A stretch of 64,000 bases of DNA from Terrimonas ginsenosidimutans (GTDB lineage Bacteria; Bacteroidota; Bacteroidia; Chitinophagales; Chitinophagaceae), in the NCBI RefSeq assembly GCF_022012415.1, contig NZ_JAKLTR010000002.1, positions 1-64,000 of the forward strand. Reading direction: 5' to 3'. A program made the position numbers and the translations under genes. The notes beneath the pieces were generated by a model. It saw only the letters and a program-made list of their open reading frames with translations. It was not told where the DNA came from and did no database searches. Positions 33,701 through 41,542 of this stretch are shown here, in pieces; position 1 is the first letter of the stretch; each line of letters begins with the position of its first letter.

Positions 33701-33781
33701 ACGCCGGAAGGCTGGGATATCGATTTTTACTCTTACCCGATCTTCCGCACATTCAGCGGTCGCCTTACCCTTAACTTCTAA
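30746..33781 (+). CDS. SusC/RagA family TonB-linked outer-membrane protein
   Basis: 1011 residues. Signal peptide 1-21, carboxypeptidase-like sandwich (residues about 32-110, LNGRVVDAKTDAPLEGASV), SusC plug (EDVVVTGVAEGTSRRKLSFALTKV in substance, then ATDASQSLRGKVAGLQI and PLLVVDGFV at about 120-240) and a long barrel ending TFSGRLTLNF with the terminal Phe. It pairs with the SusD-like lipoprotein 10 nt downstream to import a bound ligand with TonB energy. The TlpA-like third gene and lack of any glycosidase next to it argue that the ligand may be something other than a polysaccharide. Confidence 0.93.
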   Translation: MKRYLRIWLVAMLWLPLYAFSQGNPSTINSVLNGRVVDAKTDAPLEGASVAIRNTTHSVVTDKDGKFVFRTGQAFPYVLTVSYIGHTTQDVTATSGSIEIKLEEQAVQLEDVVVTGVAEGTSRRKLSFALTKVGSEQLNTVPATDASQSLRGKVAGLQIDQSAGNQGATVYLRGAKSINGNIAPLLVVDGFVTALDLSDLNPQDIETIEVVKGAAASALYGTRGEGGVIQVITKKGKGLNKLNIVVDNEYGISNVQRTPPTSQLHFYKVNADGSFVLSSGNNRTLDFKENGFSLNQHRYTNYNDNVNSMLSNNPYYTNFISVSTAGEKYNLYGSFQNQSKGGVAGPISPDTRRTALLNVGFKPNKNIEADVTVQYFNRNTPSASLSSSGAGSVLYSALLYEPFIDLTERQADGRYAFKPYGFDIQKFNVGNPFYQLSYREYANTSNNFLIGGRLKYKFSRKISAEVNGAFQNEYSETEDYYPVGYQTLTPEVSRNNGYYGLSNGRVASKNAQIQLNYNDKFGDFDFGVNLKSVYEESRVTNLSGSGYNLSAPVKSLGVVEAATRSTSSSWSQLVNYGYFLNVKSAWKNKIFLDVLGRFDLSSRFGSDVAAAFFPRASVAYRLTEDVQLGAITDLKIRAAYGRAGSLPGFGAKESRVSLSSSGGVSYTRRDNTDLTRAVTSELELGVDAVLFNRINIQANYATATSKNDFILVPAFPPTTGTAGIWGNLGEVKSSSYELEINGNILSNGKWQWNAGATFSRVRSKITSLGDVPEFTSGDFRKAAGISPYSYYGYSIFTNLSQLEVDDKGFVSNAAGGTLRLEDFTTNQLGFVVLKSQIGTAAELPVFYQNAATGNNKVIGDAQANFQVGFTNTLSWGPLSLYTVLDWKQGGQKYNETVNYLTYQYRSAFTDQAVAAGLPLPFITAVFNAQQTTDYWIENSGYVSLREVSLAYQLPVKKLGVGGVIKGAKLSLIGRNLYTWTNFTGVTPEGWDIDFYSYPIFRTFSGRLTLNF

Positions 33782-33791
33782 AAGTAACGAC

Positions 33792-35321
33792 ATGAAAAAA
33801 TCAATCTATATAATTCTGGCGCTTGCCATTTTTACTTCCTGCAAGAAAACAGATTTTGACGATCCTTCTTCCTTTACCAACGATGAAGCAAATGAGCTGA
33901 TCCGTGATCTTGGCTACAAATTGGTAACAAGCAGTGTTCAGACGACCTTTAATACAACGACCAGTTCAGCCGGTACACATTTCAGTTTGCTCGCTGATCA
34001 AACGACGAATACGAACGGTAACTCTTCCTGGTGGGATTTTGCCAATGAGCCGCGTTTGCGTTTGAACAACAATGCATCTTATCGCGGTGCAACAACGTGG
34101 AATACTTTCTATAATAATTTCTACCAGGCAAACCTTGATGCAACCATCGCGCTGGACATTATCGAGGGACAGAAGAAAACCATTTTGGATAACCTGGGTA
34201 ATGACCGGACGAAAGATTGCCAGGTAGCCGCCTATTTTGCGAAAGGCGTTTCGCAGGGATACCTGGGAGTGATCTTTGATAAAGGTATCATTGTTGATCA
34301 GGCGAATCTCACCACGCGCGACTTCCCTCATTCCTACAAGGAGCTTATCGCAAATGGATTGAAGCTGATCGACAAGTCGATCGAGCTCGCGGAAGCGCAT
34401 ACCACGCTGAAATTTGATTTTCTTACGGGTATTACGATCAGCAGAGCCACGTTTATCCAGATCGCGAACTCTCTCGCGGCAAGGATCCTTTCTTCACAGG
34501 CCCGTGATAAAGCAGAAGCTGCTGCCCTGGGCGCTGACCACTGGAATAAAGTGCTTGCCTATGCTTCGAAAGGAGTGGTAGCAGACTATACTATTACAAC
34601 AGTAACAGGCGGGTATTACAACCAGCTTGTATCAAACCTTGTACAACGCAATACAGATGGGTCCGGCTGGCTGGCCCCAGATCTCAAAGTGGCATACCTG
34701 GCTGATAAGACCGGTACAACCCCGGCATTCTATCCGCTCACCGGCATCCTTCCTGCGATCACTACCGATGATAAACGTTTTTATCAATACTTCGGTTACA
34801 CACCAAGTTTTGGAATCATGCTGGAGTCAAGAGGTAGAGGACTGTTCACTAACTACTATCGCATCAGGTGGTATCATACGCGTAATACATTGAATGACCC
34901 TGGCGCAGTCAATCCTTATTTTTTGTTTGAAGAGATCAGGTTGTTGAAAGCAGAATCAAAGTTCTGGCTGCAGGATTACCAGGGTGCGGCAGACGAACTT
35001 AATGCGCCATCAGCGTCGAGGATCGTAAAAGGTACGTTGCCTGCGGTAGTACCAACTGAAGCTGCGTTGAGAAAGGCTTTACATTATGAGTATGCGATCG
35101 AGATCGATGGTGCGGGCGGTGCATTTGTTCCTTTCACCTTTATGCGGAGAAACAATTTGCTGATCGGTGGTACGCCAACGGAGTATCCACTTCCTCAATT
35201 GCAGCTGGAGCTGGCAAAGAAGCAAGTGTACACCTTCGGTGGCAAAGGATTCTTCGGGGAAAAAGGATCATTCGGTGAAGTTGCCACCGCTGCAAACGAA
35301 GGTTGGAAACAATCGGAATAA
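33792..35321 (+). CDS. SusD/RagB family nutrient-binding lipoprotein
   Basis: 509 residues, lipobox Cys near residue 16 (AIFTSCKKTDFDD). The helical TPR-like scaffold of SusD is recognisable: WWDFANEPRLRLNNN, TWNTFYNNFYQANLDATIAL in substance, CQVAAYFAKGVSQGYLGVIFDKG, and the C-terminal YPLPQLQLELAKKQVYT. It would be the lid on the SusC-like pore encoded 10 nt upstream. The conserved C-terminal R-x-x-x-W-K... region typical of large SusDs is short, so it belongs to the smaller RagB-like branch. Ligand unknown. Confidence 0.9.
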   Translation: MKKSIYIILALAIFTSCKKTDFDDPSSFTNDEANELIRDLGYKLVTSSVQTTFNTTTSSAGTHFSLLADQTTNTNGNSSWWDFANEPRLRLNNNASYRGATTWNTFYNNFYQANLDATIALDIIEGQKKTILDNLGNDRTKDCQVAAYFAKGVSQGYLGVIFDKGIIVDQANLTTRDFPHSYKELIANGLKLIDKSIELAEAHTTLKFDFLTGITISRATFIQIANSLAARILSSQARDKAEAAALGADHWNKVLAYASKGVVADYTITTVTGGYYNQLVSNLVQRNTDGSGWLAPDLKVAYLADKTGTTPAFYPLTGILPAITTDDKRFYQYFGYTPSFGIMLESRGRGLFTNYYRIRWYHTRNTLNDPGAVNPYFLFEEIRLLKAESKFWLQDYQGAADELNAPSASRIVKGTLPAVVPTEAALRKALHYEYAIEIDGAGGAFVPFTFMRRNNLLIGGTPTEYPLPQLQLELAKKQVYTFGGKGFFGEKGSFGEVATAANEGWKQSE

Positions 35322-35354
35322 TATCATCACTCTTTTACCAGTAAAAACGATAAT

Positions 35355-36392
35355 ATGAATAATAGATCTGCACGACTGGAACGTAAGTTTTTTGCAGCGG
35401 GTATCAGTGTACTGTCACTGATCTCAGTTACATCTGCTTCCATTGCTTCGCCTGTTAAAGCCCGGGTAACGATCAAAGGTGAATCTGTTGGGCTCGAAGA
35501 TTCCAAAAAAGTGTACCTGCAACGATACTATAATAAGATGTTTTTTGTGATCGATTCGGCAACAGTAAAGAACGGGAAATTCGTGTTTGCAAAAGAACTG
35601 GAGATCCCGGAGTTATATGGTGTTACAACGGATACGACATTGATCTCTCCGCTTTATGTATTTGTGGATAGTAAAAATGAACTGACAGTTCATCTGGATA
35701 CTGCGCGTGGCGGCCGCAATTCAGCGGTAAAAGGATCTGCGGCGAATGATCTGTATAAGCAGTATCAGCAGAATTCAAGGAACTTCAATATCGAAGAGTT
35801 TATAAAAAAGCAACCGTCATCTATCGTATCTGCTTTTGTTCTGTATCGCTATTTTTCTCCGAATCTTTCTGCGGAGGAAGTGGTCAGGTATACGGATCTG
35901 CTGGATAAGTCGCTGGAGCAAACGCAGTACGTAAAACTCCTGCGGGATCTGCCTGCGGCATTACGCACCACGGAGATCGGTCAACAAGCACCAGATTTCA
36001 CCCTTCCGGATCCGTCCGGCAAGCAAGTGAAACTCTCTGATAATTTCGGAAAATACCTGCTGGTTGATTTCTGGGCAGCGTGGTGTGGGCCATGCAGAAG
36101 AGAAAATCCGAATGTGGTAAGACTGCATAATAAGTATAAGGAAAAAGGATTTGGAGTGTTTGGTGTTTCTCTTGACAGTAAGAAGGATGCCTGGGTGAAG
36201 GCAATAGCAAAGGACGAGCTGAACTGGCCGCAGGTTTCAGATCTTGCATTCTGGGATAGCGCTCCGGCAAAGTTGTATGGCATTCGCGGCATTCCGGGAA
36301 ATGTACTGCTCGATCCTTCAGGAAAGATCATCGCAAGAAATCTGCGAGGAGAGGAGTTGGAGAGGAAATTAGCGGAACTCTTTGATAAATGA
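35355..36392 (+). CDS. TlpA-like thiol-disulfide oxidoreductase with N-terminal DUF4369-like domain
   Basis: 345 residues. An N-terminal signal or anchor (AGISVLSLISVTSASIASP), a beta-sandwich of the DUF4369 type (residues about 35-130, RVTIKGESVGLEDSKKVYLQRY), a helical linker, then a redoxin domain (APDFTLPDPSGKQVKLSD from about 218) with the active site W243-C244-G245-P246-C247 and cis-Pro in RGIPGNVLLDPSG. Periplasmic disulfide reductase. 33 nt after SusD, so third gene of the operon. Its presence suggests that import of the ligand creates oxidised thiols or that the ligand is a sulfur compound; inference. Confidence 0.9.
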   Translation: MNNRSARLERKFFAAGISVLSLISVTSASIASPVKARVTIKGESVGLEDSKKVYLQRYYNKMFFVIDSATVKNGKFVFAKELEIPELYGVTTDTTLISPLYVFVDSKNELTVHLDTARGGRNSAVKGSAANDLYKQYQQNSRNFNIEEFIKKQPSSIVSAFVLYRYFSPNLSAEEVVRYTDLLDKSLEQTQYVKLLRDLPAALRTTEIGQQAPDFTLPDPSGKQVKLSDNFGKYLLVDFWAAWCGPCRRENPNVVRLHNKYKEKGFGVFGVSLDSKKDAWVKAIAKDELNWPQVSDLAFWDSAPAKLYGIRGIPGNVLLDPSGKIIARNLRGEELERKLAELFDK

Positions 36393-36422
36393 TCCGATAA
36401 ACGATTTCGTGATTTTGATCAT

Positions 36423-36456
36423 AACGGCGGCTATCTTCGGGTAGTCCGCCGTTTTT
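36423..36456 (+). terminator. Terminator of the SusC-SusD-TlpA operon
   Basis: AACGGCGGCTA (36423-36433) pairs with TAGTCCGCCGTT (36442-36453) apart from one bulged base, TTCG-type loop, followed by a T run. It lies 30 nt after the stop of the TlpA-like gene. Confidence 0.85.
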
Positions 36457-36532
36457 TGTGCGGTGAAGTTGTGATAGCAACAACGTATGTAGATGGCTGA
36501 TTGCAGACGATGCCGTTTAAGCGGGGATTGAT

Positions 36533-36982
36533 TTATACCAGCTTCATCTGAAGGATCGGAAAGTCTTTTCCATCAGCATCTTTCTCCAACCGGTTGATGA
36601 TATGAAATCCTTTGCGGAGGTAAAATTGAAGCGCATCGGGATTGTCTTCGTTCACATCTACTTTTGTTACGGCGTGTTGTGTTACGGCGTAGCTCAGCAG
36701 TATACTTCCGAGTCCTTTGCGGAAATAGGCGGGATCGATAAACAGCATTTCGATCTTTCCGGGTGACAGGCCAAGAAACCCGGCTGTTTCATCATTGCTG
36801 ATTTTTAACAGGTAGAGATCCACCATGTCGAAATATTGGTCAAGGATCTGTTGCCGGAAATAAAGGATGTCATCGTTTGAGAGAAAATGATGGGTGGCAC
36901 GGACAGCGGATTCCCAGATTTCGATGAGGGAGAGGCGGTCTGGTTTTGTTGCTTTTAATATCCTGATTTCCTCTGATTTCAT
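36533..36982 (-). CDS. GNAT family N-acetyltransferase
   Basis: 149-residue acetyl-CoA-dependent acyltransferase. Start placed at 36982 (MKSEEIRILKATKPDRLSLIEIWE); the frame stays open for 87 more codons, but these read through the inverted repeat at 37066-37180 and are not protein-like (Arg/Leu-rich words), so a longer annotation would be wrong. GNAT landmarks: VRATHHFLSNDDILYFR, FLGLSPGKIEMLFIDPAYFRKGLGSILLSYA with the acetyl-CoA loop RKGLGS, and VNEDNPDALQFYLRKGFHIINR. The wording resembles YjaB-like acetyltransferases. Target unknown. A TATACTTG box lies just upstream of the start. Confidence 0.88.
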   Translation of the reverse strand: MKSEEIRILKATKPDRLSLIEIWESAVRATHHFLSNDDILYFRQQILDQYFDMVDLYLLKISNDETAGFLGLSPGKIEMLFIDPAYFRKGLGSILLSYAVTQHAVTKVDVNEDNPDALQFYLRKGFHIINRLEKDADGKDFPILQMKLV

Positions 36983-37065
36983 ATTGCAAGTATAAGGCGG
37001 ATAGAGGGGATCTGGAGGAAGTATTAGGATGAGTTGCTTCAATTGCTGAAGCAGGTGAGAGGTGA

Positions 37066-37180
37066 ACTGGCGTAGGAGCAACGCAAAGAGCCGCAAAGGA
37101 CGCAACGGGCGAACTCTTTTATTTTGATCCCTTGCGGTCTTTGCGGCTCTTTGCGTTCGTTGCGTTACTCCTACGCCAGT
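37066..37180. repeat. Inverted repeat B: TGGCGTAG-type element between divergent genes
   Basis: Starts ACTGGCGTAGGAGCAACGC and ends GCGTTACTCCTACGCCAGT. The inner arms carry CGCAAAGAGCCGCAAAGGAC against the complementary GTCTTTGCGGCTCTTTGCG, with one extra 9-nt word (AACGAACGC) on the right, evidence of word-wise slippage. It sits in the promoter region between the GNAT and AraC genes. Confidence 0.88.
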
Positions 37181-37218
37181 CGGCCTGGCCGCCAGACTCC
37201 CTTGTTCCGGAAATGTCC

Positions 37219-37240
37219 TACATTTGATTTTTGCAAATAT
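37219..37240 (+). promoter_or_regulatory. Promoter and candidate autoregulatory site of the AraC gene
   Basis: TACATTTG (37219-37226) matches the -7 consensus. The stretch TACATTTGATTTTTGCAAAT recurs with 2 differences at 38177-38198, before the next gene. Inside it ATTTG and CAAAT form an inverted repeat (37222-37226 and 37234-37238). The ATG follows at 37242, deciding against the TTG at 37224 which lies in the box. Confidence 0.55.
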
Positions 37241-37241
37241 C

Positions 37242-38171
37242 ATGGAAACAACTTCCCTCGAACAGTTCTACAAAGAGATCTCAGAAAAATCGCAAATTGA
37301 CATCTCCCGCTTGCTTCCGGGCGGTATCAATAAGGAGATCGGGCATTTCAATGTGTTCAATATAGCCGAGGTGTATAAAAAAGTAAAGGAAGAGCACCAG
37401 ATGCCGTATAACAGGCGCGCCTACTATAAGATCAGTTTTATCAACGGAAAGAACCGCGCGGAGTATGCCGATAAAGTGATCGATATTGAAAAGAGTGCCC
37501 TTTTGTTTGCCACACCCAAAGTTCCCTATCACTGGTTACCGCAGGATGAAGATCAGTCGGGATATTTCTGTGTGTTCACAGATGAGTTCCTGATCCAGTC
37601 AAAAAGCGGAATTGTATTGGATGAATTGCCGATCTTCCGTGCCGGTGGATGCCCCGTGTTTGAGTTAACAGATGAGAACAGGGAAGAGCTTCGCGCGATC
37701 TTCGCGAAAATGCACCGGGAGATTTCTTCCGATTATGCGTATAAATATGATCTGTTGCGCAATTATGTAGTGGAATTGATCCATTACGGACAAAAACTGC
37801 AACCAGTCTCCGCACTTCATCCGGTGCATAGTGCCTCTGCCAGGATCACTTCACTGTTCATTGAATTGCTGGAACGTCAGTTCCCGATCGAATCGCCCAG
37901 CCAGACGCTTGATCTTCGTTCGGCAAAAGATTATGCCGACAGATTATCTGTTCATGTCAATCACCTGAACAAAGTCCTGAAAGAACATATGGGAAGGACA
38001 ACCACTGATATTATCAGCAGCCGTGTTGTGCAGGAAGCGAAGATCCTGTTGAAGCAGACAGACTGGAATATTTCAGAGATCGCCTATAGTCTGGGTTTTG
38101 AAGAAGTAGCCCACTTCTCTAATTTCTTCCGCAAGCAAACCACCCTGTCTCCCATGAATTTTAGGGCTTAA
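37242..38171 (+). CDS. AraC family transcriptional regulator
   Basis: 309 residues from the ATG at 37242. An N-terminal cupin-like sensing region (residues about 20-190, with YYKISFINGKNRAEYADKVIDIEKSALLFATPKVPYHW) and a C-terminal double helix-turn-helix (about 215-309: YADRLSVHVNHLNKVLKEHMG and WNISEIAYSLGFEEVAHFSNFFRKQTTLSP). This is the class common in Bacteroidota in front of short-chain reductases. It probably activates or represses the reductase gene 100 nt downstream, since near-identical 22-nt stretches precede both genes. Inducer unknown. Confidence 0.9.
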   Translation: METTSLEQFYKEISEKSQIDISRLLPGGINKEIGHFNVFNIAEVYKKVKEEHQMPYNRRAYYKISFINGKNRAEYADKVIDIEKSALLFATPKVPYHWLPQDEDQSGYFCVFTDEFLIQSKSGIVLDELPIFRAGGCPVFELTDENREELRAIFAKMHREISSDYAYKYDLLRNYVVELIHYGQKLQPVSALHPVHSASARITSLFIELLERQFPIESPSQTLDLRSAKDYADRLSVHVNHLNKVLKEHMGRTTTDIISSRVVQEAKILLKQTDWNISEIAYSLGFEEVAHFSNFFRKQTTLSPMNFRA

Positions 38172-38176
38172 GTTGC

Positions 38177-38198
38177 TAGATTTGATTTTTGCAAATAA
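38177..38198 (+). promoter_or_regulatory. Second copy of the AraC promoter stretch, before the SDR gene
   Basis: TAGATTTG (38177-38184) fits the -7 consensus; the 22-nt stretch equals that before the AraC gene except at 2 positions. It begins 6 nt after the AraC stop and 73 nt before the SDR start at 38271. Confidence 0.55.
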
Positions 38199-38270
38199 GT
38201 GATTGATCGGCGCAACGGAGCAGGCCGTTTGTTGAGCCAACTTTGTTGTATCAAATTAAAACAACAAGTT

Positions 38271-39032
38271 ATGGCAACGAACAAGATTGCACTGATTACC
38301 GGAGGCAGCCGGGGTTTAGGAAAAAACATGGCATTAGCAGCAGCCCGCAAAGGTTTGGATATCGTGATCACCTATCACAGCAATAAAGAAGAAGCGGATA
38401 AAGTGGTAAAACAGATCCAGGATGCAGGGCAAAAAGCGGCTGCGTTACAACTGGATACGGGTATTGTGACAGGTTTTGATGCATTTGCCCGTGCATTTCA
38501 GGACACGCTGAAGACCCAACTTCAGGCTGAAAAATTTGATTTTTTAGTGAACAATGCCGGCATCGGGCTGAGTGCTTCTTTCGCAGAAACTTCGGAAGAG
38601 CAGTTTGACCAGTTGTTTTCGATCCATTTCAAAGGCGTTTATTTTCTCACACAGAAATTACTCTCAGTAATGAATGATGGTGGCGGGATCGTCAATATTT
38701 CTTCGGGGCTTGCGCGTTTTGCGATGCCTGGCTATTCAGCTTATGGAGCGATGAAAGGAGCGATCGAGACACTGACGCGCTACCAGGCCAAAGAACTGGG
38801 CGCACGCGGGATCCGTGTGAATACGATCGCGCCCGGCGCCATCAAAACCGATTTTGGCGGAGGACATGTGCGGGATAATGAGCAGATCGATCAATTTATT
38901 TCCAGCATAACCGCACTCGGCCGTGCCGGCCTGCCGGATGATATCGGCGGTGTGGTCGCATTTCTCTGCTCTCCGGAAGCGGGTTGGGTGAATGCGCAAA
39001 GGATTGAGGTTTCTGGAGGGATGCTTATCTAG
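38271..39032 (+). CDS. Short-chain dehydrogenase/reductase (SDR), classical
   Basis: 253-residue NAD(P)-dependent oxidoreductase. Start at 38271 (MATNKIALITGGSRGLG); an upstream open stretch to 38199 is not conserved in type. Cofactor loop TGGSRGLG at residues 10-17, NNAGIG, the catalytic Ser in NISSGLARF and the YxxxK pair in GYSAYGAMKG, then APGAIKTDF and the C-terminal EVSGGML. Downstream of, and probably controlled by, the AraC regulator. The substrate cannot be read; related enzymes act on aldehydes, quinones or 3-oxoacyl groups. Confidence 0.9.
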   Translation: MATNKIALITGGSRGLGKNMALAAARKGLDIVITYHSNKEEADKVVKQIQDAGQKAAALQLDTGIVTGFDAFARAFQDTLKTQLQAEKFDFLVNNAGIGLSASFAETSEEQFDQLFSIHFKGVYFLTQKLLSVMNDGGGIVNISSGLARFAMPGYSAYGAMKGAIETLTRYQAKELGARGIRVNTIAPGAIKTDFGGGHVRDNEQIDQFISSITALGRAGLPDDIGGVVAFLCSPEAGWVNAQRIEVSGGMLI

Positions 39033-39200
39033 CGATGGCAGATGACCGATGGCCGATGGCCGATGACCTGTCTCCGCGTTTCGATACATATCAATTTATA
39101 GTAAAAGTGGAGAGGCGTTCTGATATCGAACAGCTCCTTCACTTTTTTTTAATATCTGTCAGCGAAGCCCGGCCAACGGCCATCGGTCATCGGCCATCGT
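39033..39200. repeat. Inverted repeat M: GATGGCC-word arms
   Basis: Left arm 39033-39069 is CGATGG/CGATGACC words in tandem; right arm 39168-39200 (GGCCAACGGCCATCGGTCATCGGCCATCG) is their complement, 98-nt loop. It begins directly after the SDR stop codon. The remainder up to 39348 has no gene. Confidence 0.7.
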
Positions 39201-39348
39201 CTTCCGCCGTCCATTTTTGCCGAAAATACCCCCCATTCATTCCCGCCGACAAGGCTATTTTCGTAAATACCGTTTTGCAGGGTGTGAGGAAATAGTTTGA
39301 TATGAAGATATTTTCTCAGATGCTGCATATTAAAGGCGGGATTGCTTC

Positions 39349-41508
39349 ATGAAAATAAGTGCCATTTTTTTTGCATTCCTGTTATTGGGTTCGATGGCAG
39401 GCCATGCGCAGAAAGCTTCAAAAACAGGAGCTGCTGGTTATTCGGGTTACCTGTTTGCCTATTTCACAGGAAACGCGAAACAGGATGAATCGATCCATTT
39501 TGCCCTGAGCAACGATGGTTACAGTTACCAGGCGCTGAATAACAATAAACCCATAATCCCGTCCGCCGCGATCAGTTCCACCGGTGGCGTTCGTGATCCG
39601 CATATTCTCCGCGGTCACGATGGCAAAAGTTTTTACATGGTTGTTACAGATATGGTCTCTGCCCTTGGGTGGAGTTCCAACCGTGCAATGGTTTTGCTGA
39701 GATCGACAGATCTGGTTAACTGGACTTCATCAGTGGTGAACATTCAGAAACGTTTCCCGGGAAATGATAGCCTCCTTCGCGTCTGGGCTCCTCAAACCAT
39801 TTACGACGATAGCGCAGGGAAATACATGATCTATTTTTCCATGAAGCATGGTCCTGATCCTGATAAGATCTATTACGCCTATGCGAATAGGGATTTTACC
39901 GATCTGGAATCCCAGCCAAAGCAATTATTCTTCAGTCCGACCAACGGCGCCAGTATTGACGGTGATCTGATCAAAAAAGATGGAAAGTTCTATCTCTTTT
40001 TCAAAACCGAAGGTGACGGTGCCGGTATCAAGATCGCTGTGTCTGATCATCTCACGCATGGCTATGTGCTGCGTGATAAATACGTTCAGCAAACAAAGGA
40101 TCCCGTGGAAGGCGCTGGTGTGTTCAAGCTCAACAGTGGTAAAGATTATATCCTGATGTATGATGTATATACAAAAGGAAAATATCAGTTCACCCGGACA
40201 ACAGATTTTGTGAATTTTTCAGTGATCGATCATGATGTGAATATGAACTTTCATCCGCGTCATGGCACAGTGATCTCTGTAACAAAAGAAGAAATGGAGC
40301 AATTGTCGGCTAAATGGCTGACGCCTGCTGATGTTTTTGGTTATCCTGCCGGTGCGGGCATAAGAAAACAAAATGTTACAGTGGATACACTGGCAAAAAC
40401 AGTGTTTGTACCCATGTTGCCCGGATCAGGTACTCGTTCATTTGATCCGCAGTTCGCAAATGGAGCAGGTGTAACCGTTAAGCCCGCAGGCAAAGTGGAT
40501 TTTTCAAAAGGTCCGGTCAATTATACGGTCAGTCGCAAAGGCGCCGCTGCTACAACCTACAAAGTATCTGTAGCCGTCGTACACAATCCTGTATTGAATG
40601 GCTTTTATGCGGATCCGGATATCATTTACGCTGAAAAAACAAAGCGCTTTTATCTCTATCCCACATCGGATGGATTCAATAACTGGTCGGGTACCTATTT
40701 CAAAGCATTCTCCACTGCTGACCTGGTGAATTGGAAAGAGGAAGGTGTGATCCTTGATCTTCCGAAGGATGTAAGCTGGGCTAACCGCAATGCCTGGGCG
40801 CCTTGTATCATCGAAAGAAAGATCAACGGTCAGTATAAATACTTCTATTACTTCACTGCGGCACAAAAGATCGGTGTAGCTGTGGCTGATCATCCGGCCG
40901 GGCCGTTCAAGGATAGCGGTAAGCCGTTGATCAGTGCTTTTCCTGAAGGAGTGAAAGGCGGTCAGCAGATAGATCCGGATGTATTCCAGGATCCCGTTTC
41001 TGGCAAATACTTTTTATACTGGGGAAATGGCTATATGGCCGGTGCTGAGTTGAATGATGATATGGTGTCTCTAAAACCGGGAACCACTACTGTTATCACT
41101 CCTGATAAAAGTTTCCGGGAAGGAACGCATGTATTCTGGCGAAATGGTAAATATTATTTTCTTTGGTCGGAAGATGATACGCGCAGTCCGGATTACAAAG
41201 TGCGCTATGGTTTTGCGGAATCTCCTCTTGGTAAAATATCCACACCTGCAGAAAATTTAGTGATCGCGAAAGATGAAGCAGCAGGCATTTACGGCACGGG
41301 TCATAACTCCACGATACAGGTTCCGGGTAAAGACGAATGGTATATCGTTTATCATCGTTTTACTGTTCCCAAAGGAATTTCTATGGGACAGGCTGCCGGT
41401 TTCAATCGCGAGACCTGCATCGATAAAATGGAGTTTGATGCAGCAGGAAACATCAAACCTGTTACTCCAACCATCAAAGGGATTACACCCGTTACGCTGA
41501 AGTATTGA
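39349..41508 (+). CDS. Tandem GH43-type glycoside hydrolase (two propellers)
   Basis: 719 residues, signal peptide 1-20 (FFAFLLLGSMAGHAQ). Two five-bladed propellers in one chain. First (about 30-330): D83 in GGVRDPHIL, D204 in SIDGDLI and E254 in VEGAGVF occupy the GH43 base, pKa-modulator and acid positions. A linker with a beta-sandwich-like segment (about 335-410) follows. Second (about 412-719): D422 in FYADPDI, D542 in QIDPDVF and E591 in FREGTHVF. Both domains therefore keep the catalytic triad. GH43 enzymes remove arabinofuranosyl or xylosyl units. The next gene, a GH51 enzyme 34 nt downstream, points to arabinose-decorated glycans; cotranscribed by spacing. Confidence 0.87.
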   Translation: MKISAIFFAFLLLGSMAGHAQKASKTGAAGYSGYLFAYFTGNAKQDESIHFALSNDGYSYQALNNNKPIIPSAAISSTGGVRDPHILRGHDGKSFYMVVTDMVSALGWSSNRAMVLLRSTDLVNWTSSVVNIQKRFPGNDSLLRVWAPQTIYDDSAGKYMIYFSMKHGPDPDKIYYAYANRDFTDLESQPKQLFFSPTNGASIDGDLIKKDGKFYLFFKTEGDGAGIKIAVSDHLTHGYVLRDKYVQQTKDPVEGAGVFKLNSGKDYILMYDVYTKGKYQFTRTTDFVNFSVIDHDVNMNFHPRHGTVISVTKEEMEQLSAKWLTPADVFGYPAGAGIRKQNVTVDTLAKTVFVPMLPGSGTRSFDPQFANGAGVTVKPAGKVDFSKGPVNYTVSRKGAAATTYKVSVAVVHNPVLNGFYADPDIIYAEKTKRFYLYPTSDGFNNWSGTYFKAFSTADLVNWKEEGVILDLPKDVSWANRNAWAPCIIERKINGQYKYFYYFTAAQKIGVAVADHPAGPFKDSGKPLISAFPEGVKGGQQIDPDVFQDPVSGKYFLYWGNGYMAGAELNDDMVSLKPGTTTVITPDKSFREGTHVFWRNGKYYFLWSEDDTRSPDYKVRYGFAESPLGKISTPAENLVIAKDEAAGIYGTGHNSTIQVPGKDEWYIVYHRFTVPKGISMGQAAGFNRETCIDKMEFDAAGNIKPVTPTIKGITPVTLKY

Positions 41509-41542
41509 TTGCTGTCCGGACTTTTATGCCAAATGAGATCTT

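Noticed and set aside
36983-37243. 87-residue N-terminal extension of the GNAT protein
   Set aside because: These codons are the reverse reading of the inverted repeat at 37066-37180 and end on a TTG-like start in the AraC promoter; not homologous to acetyltransferases.
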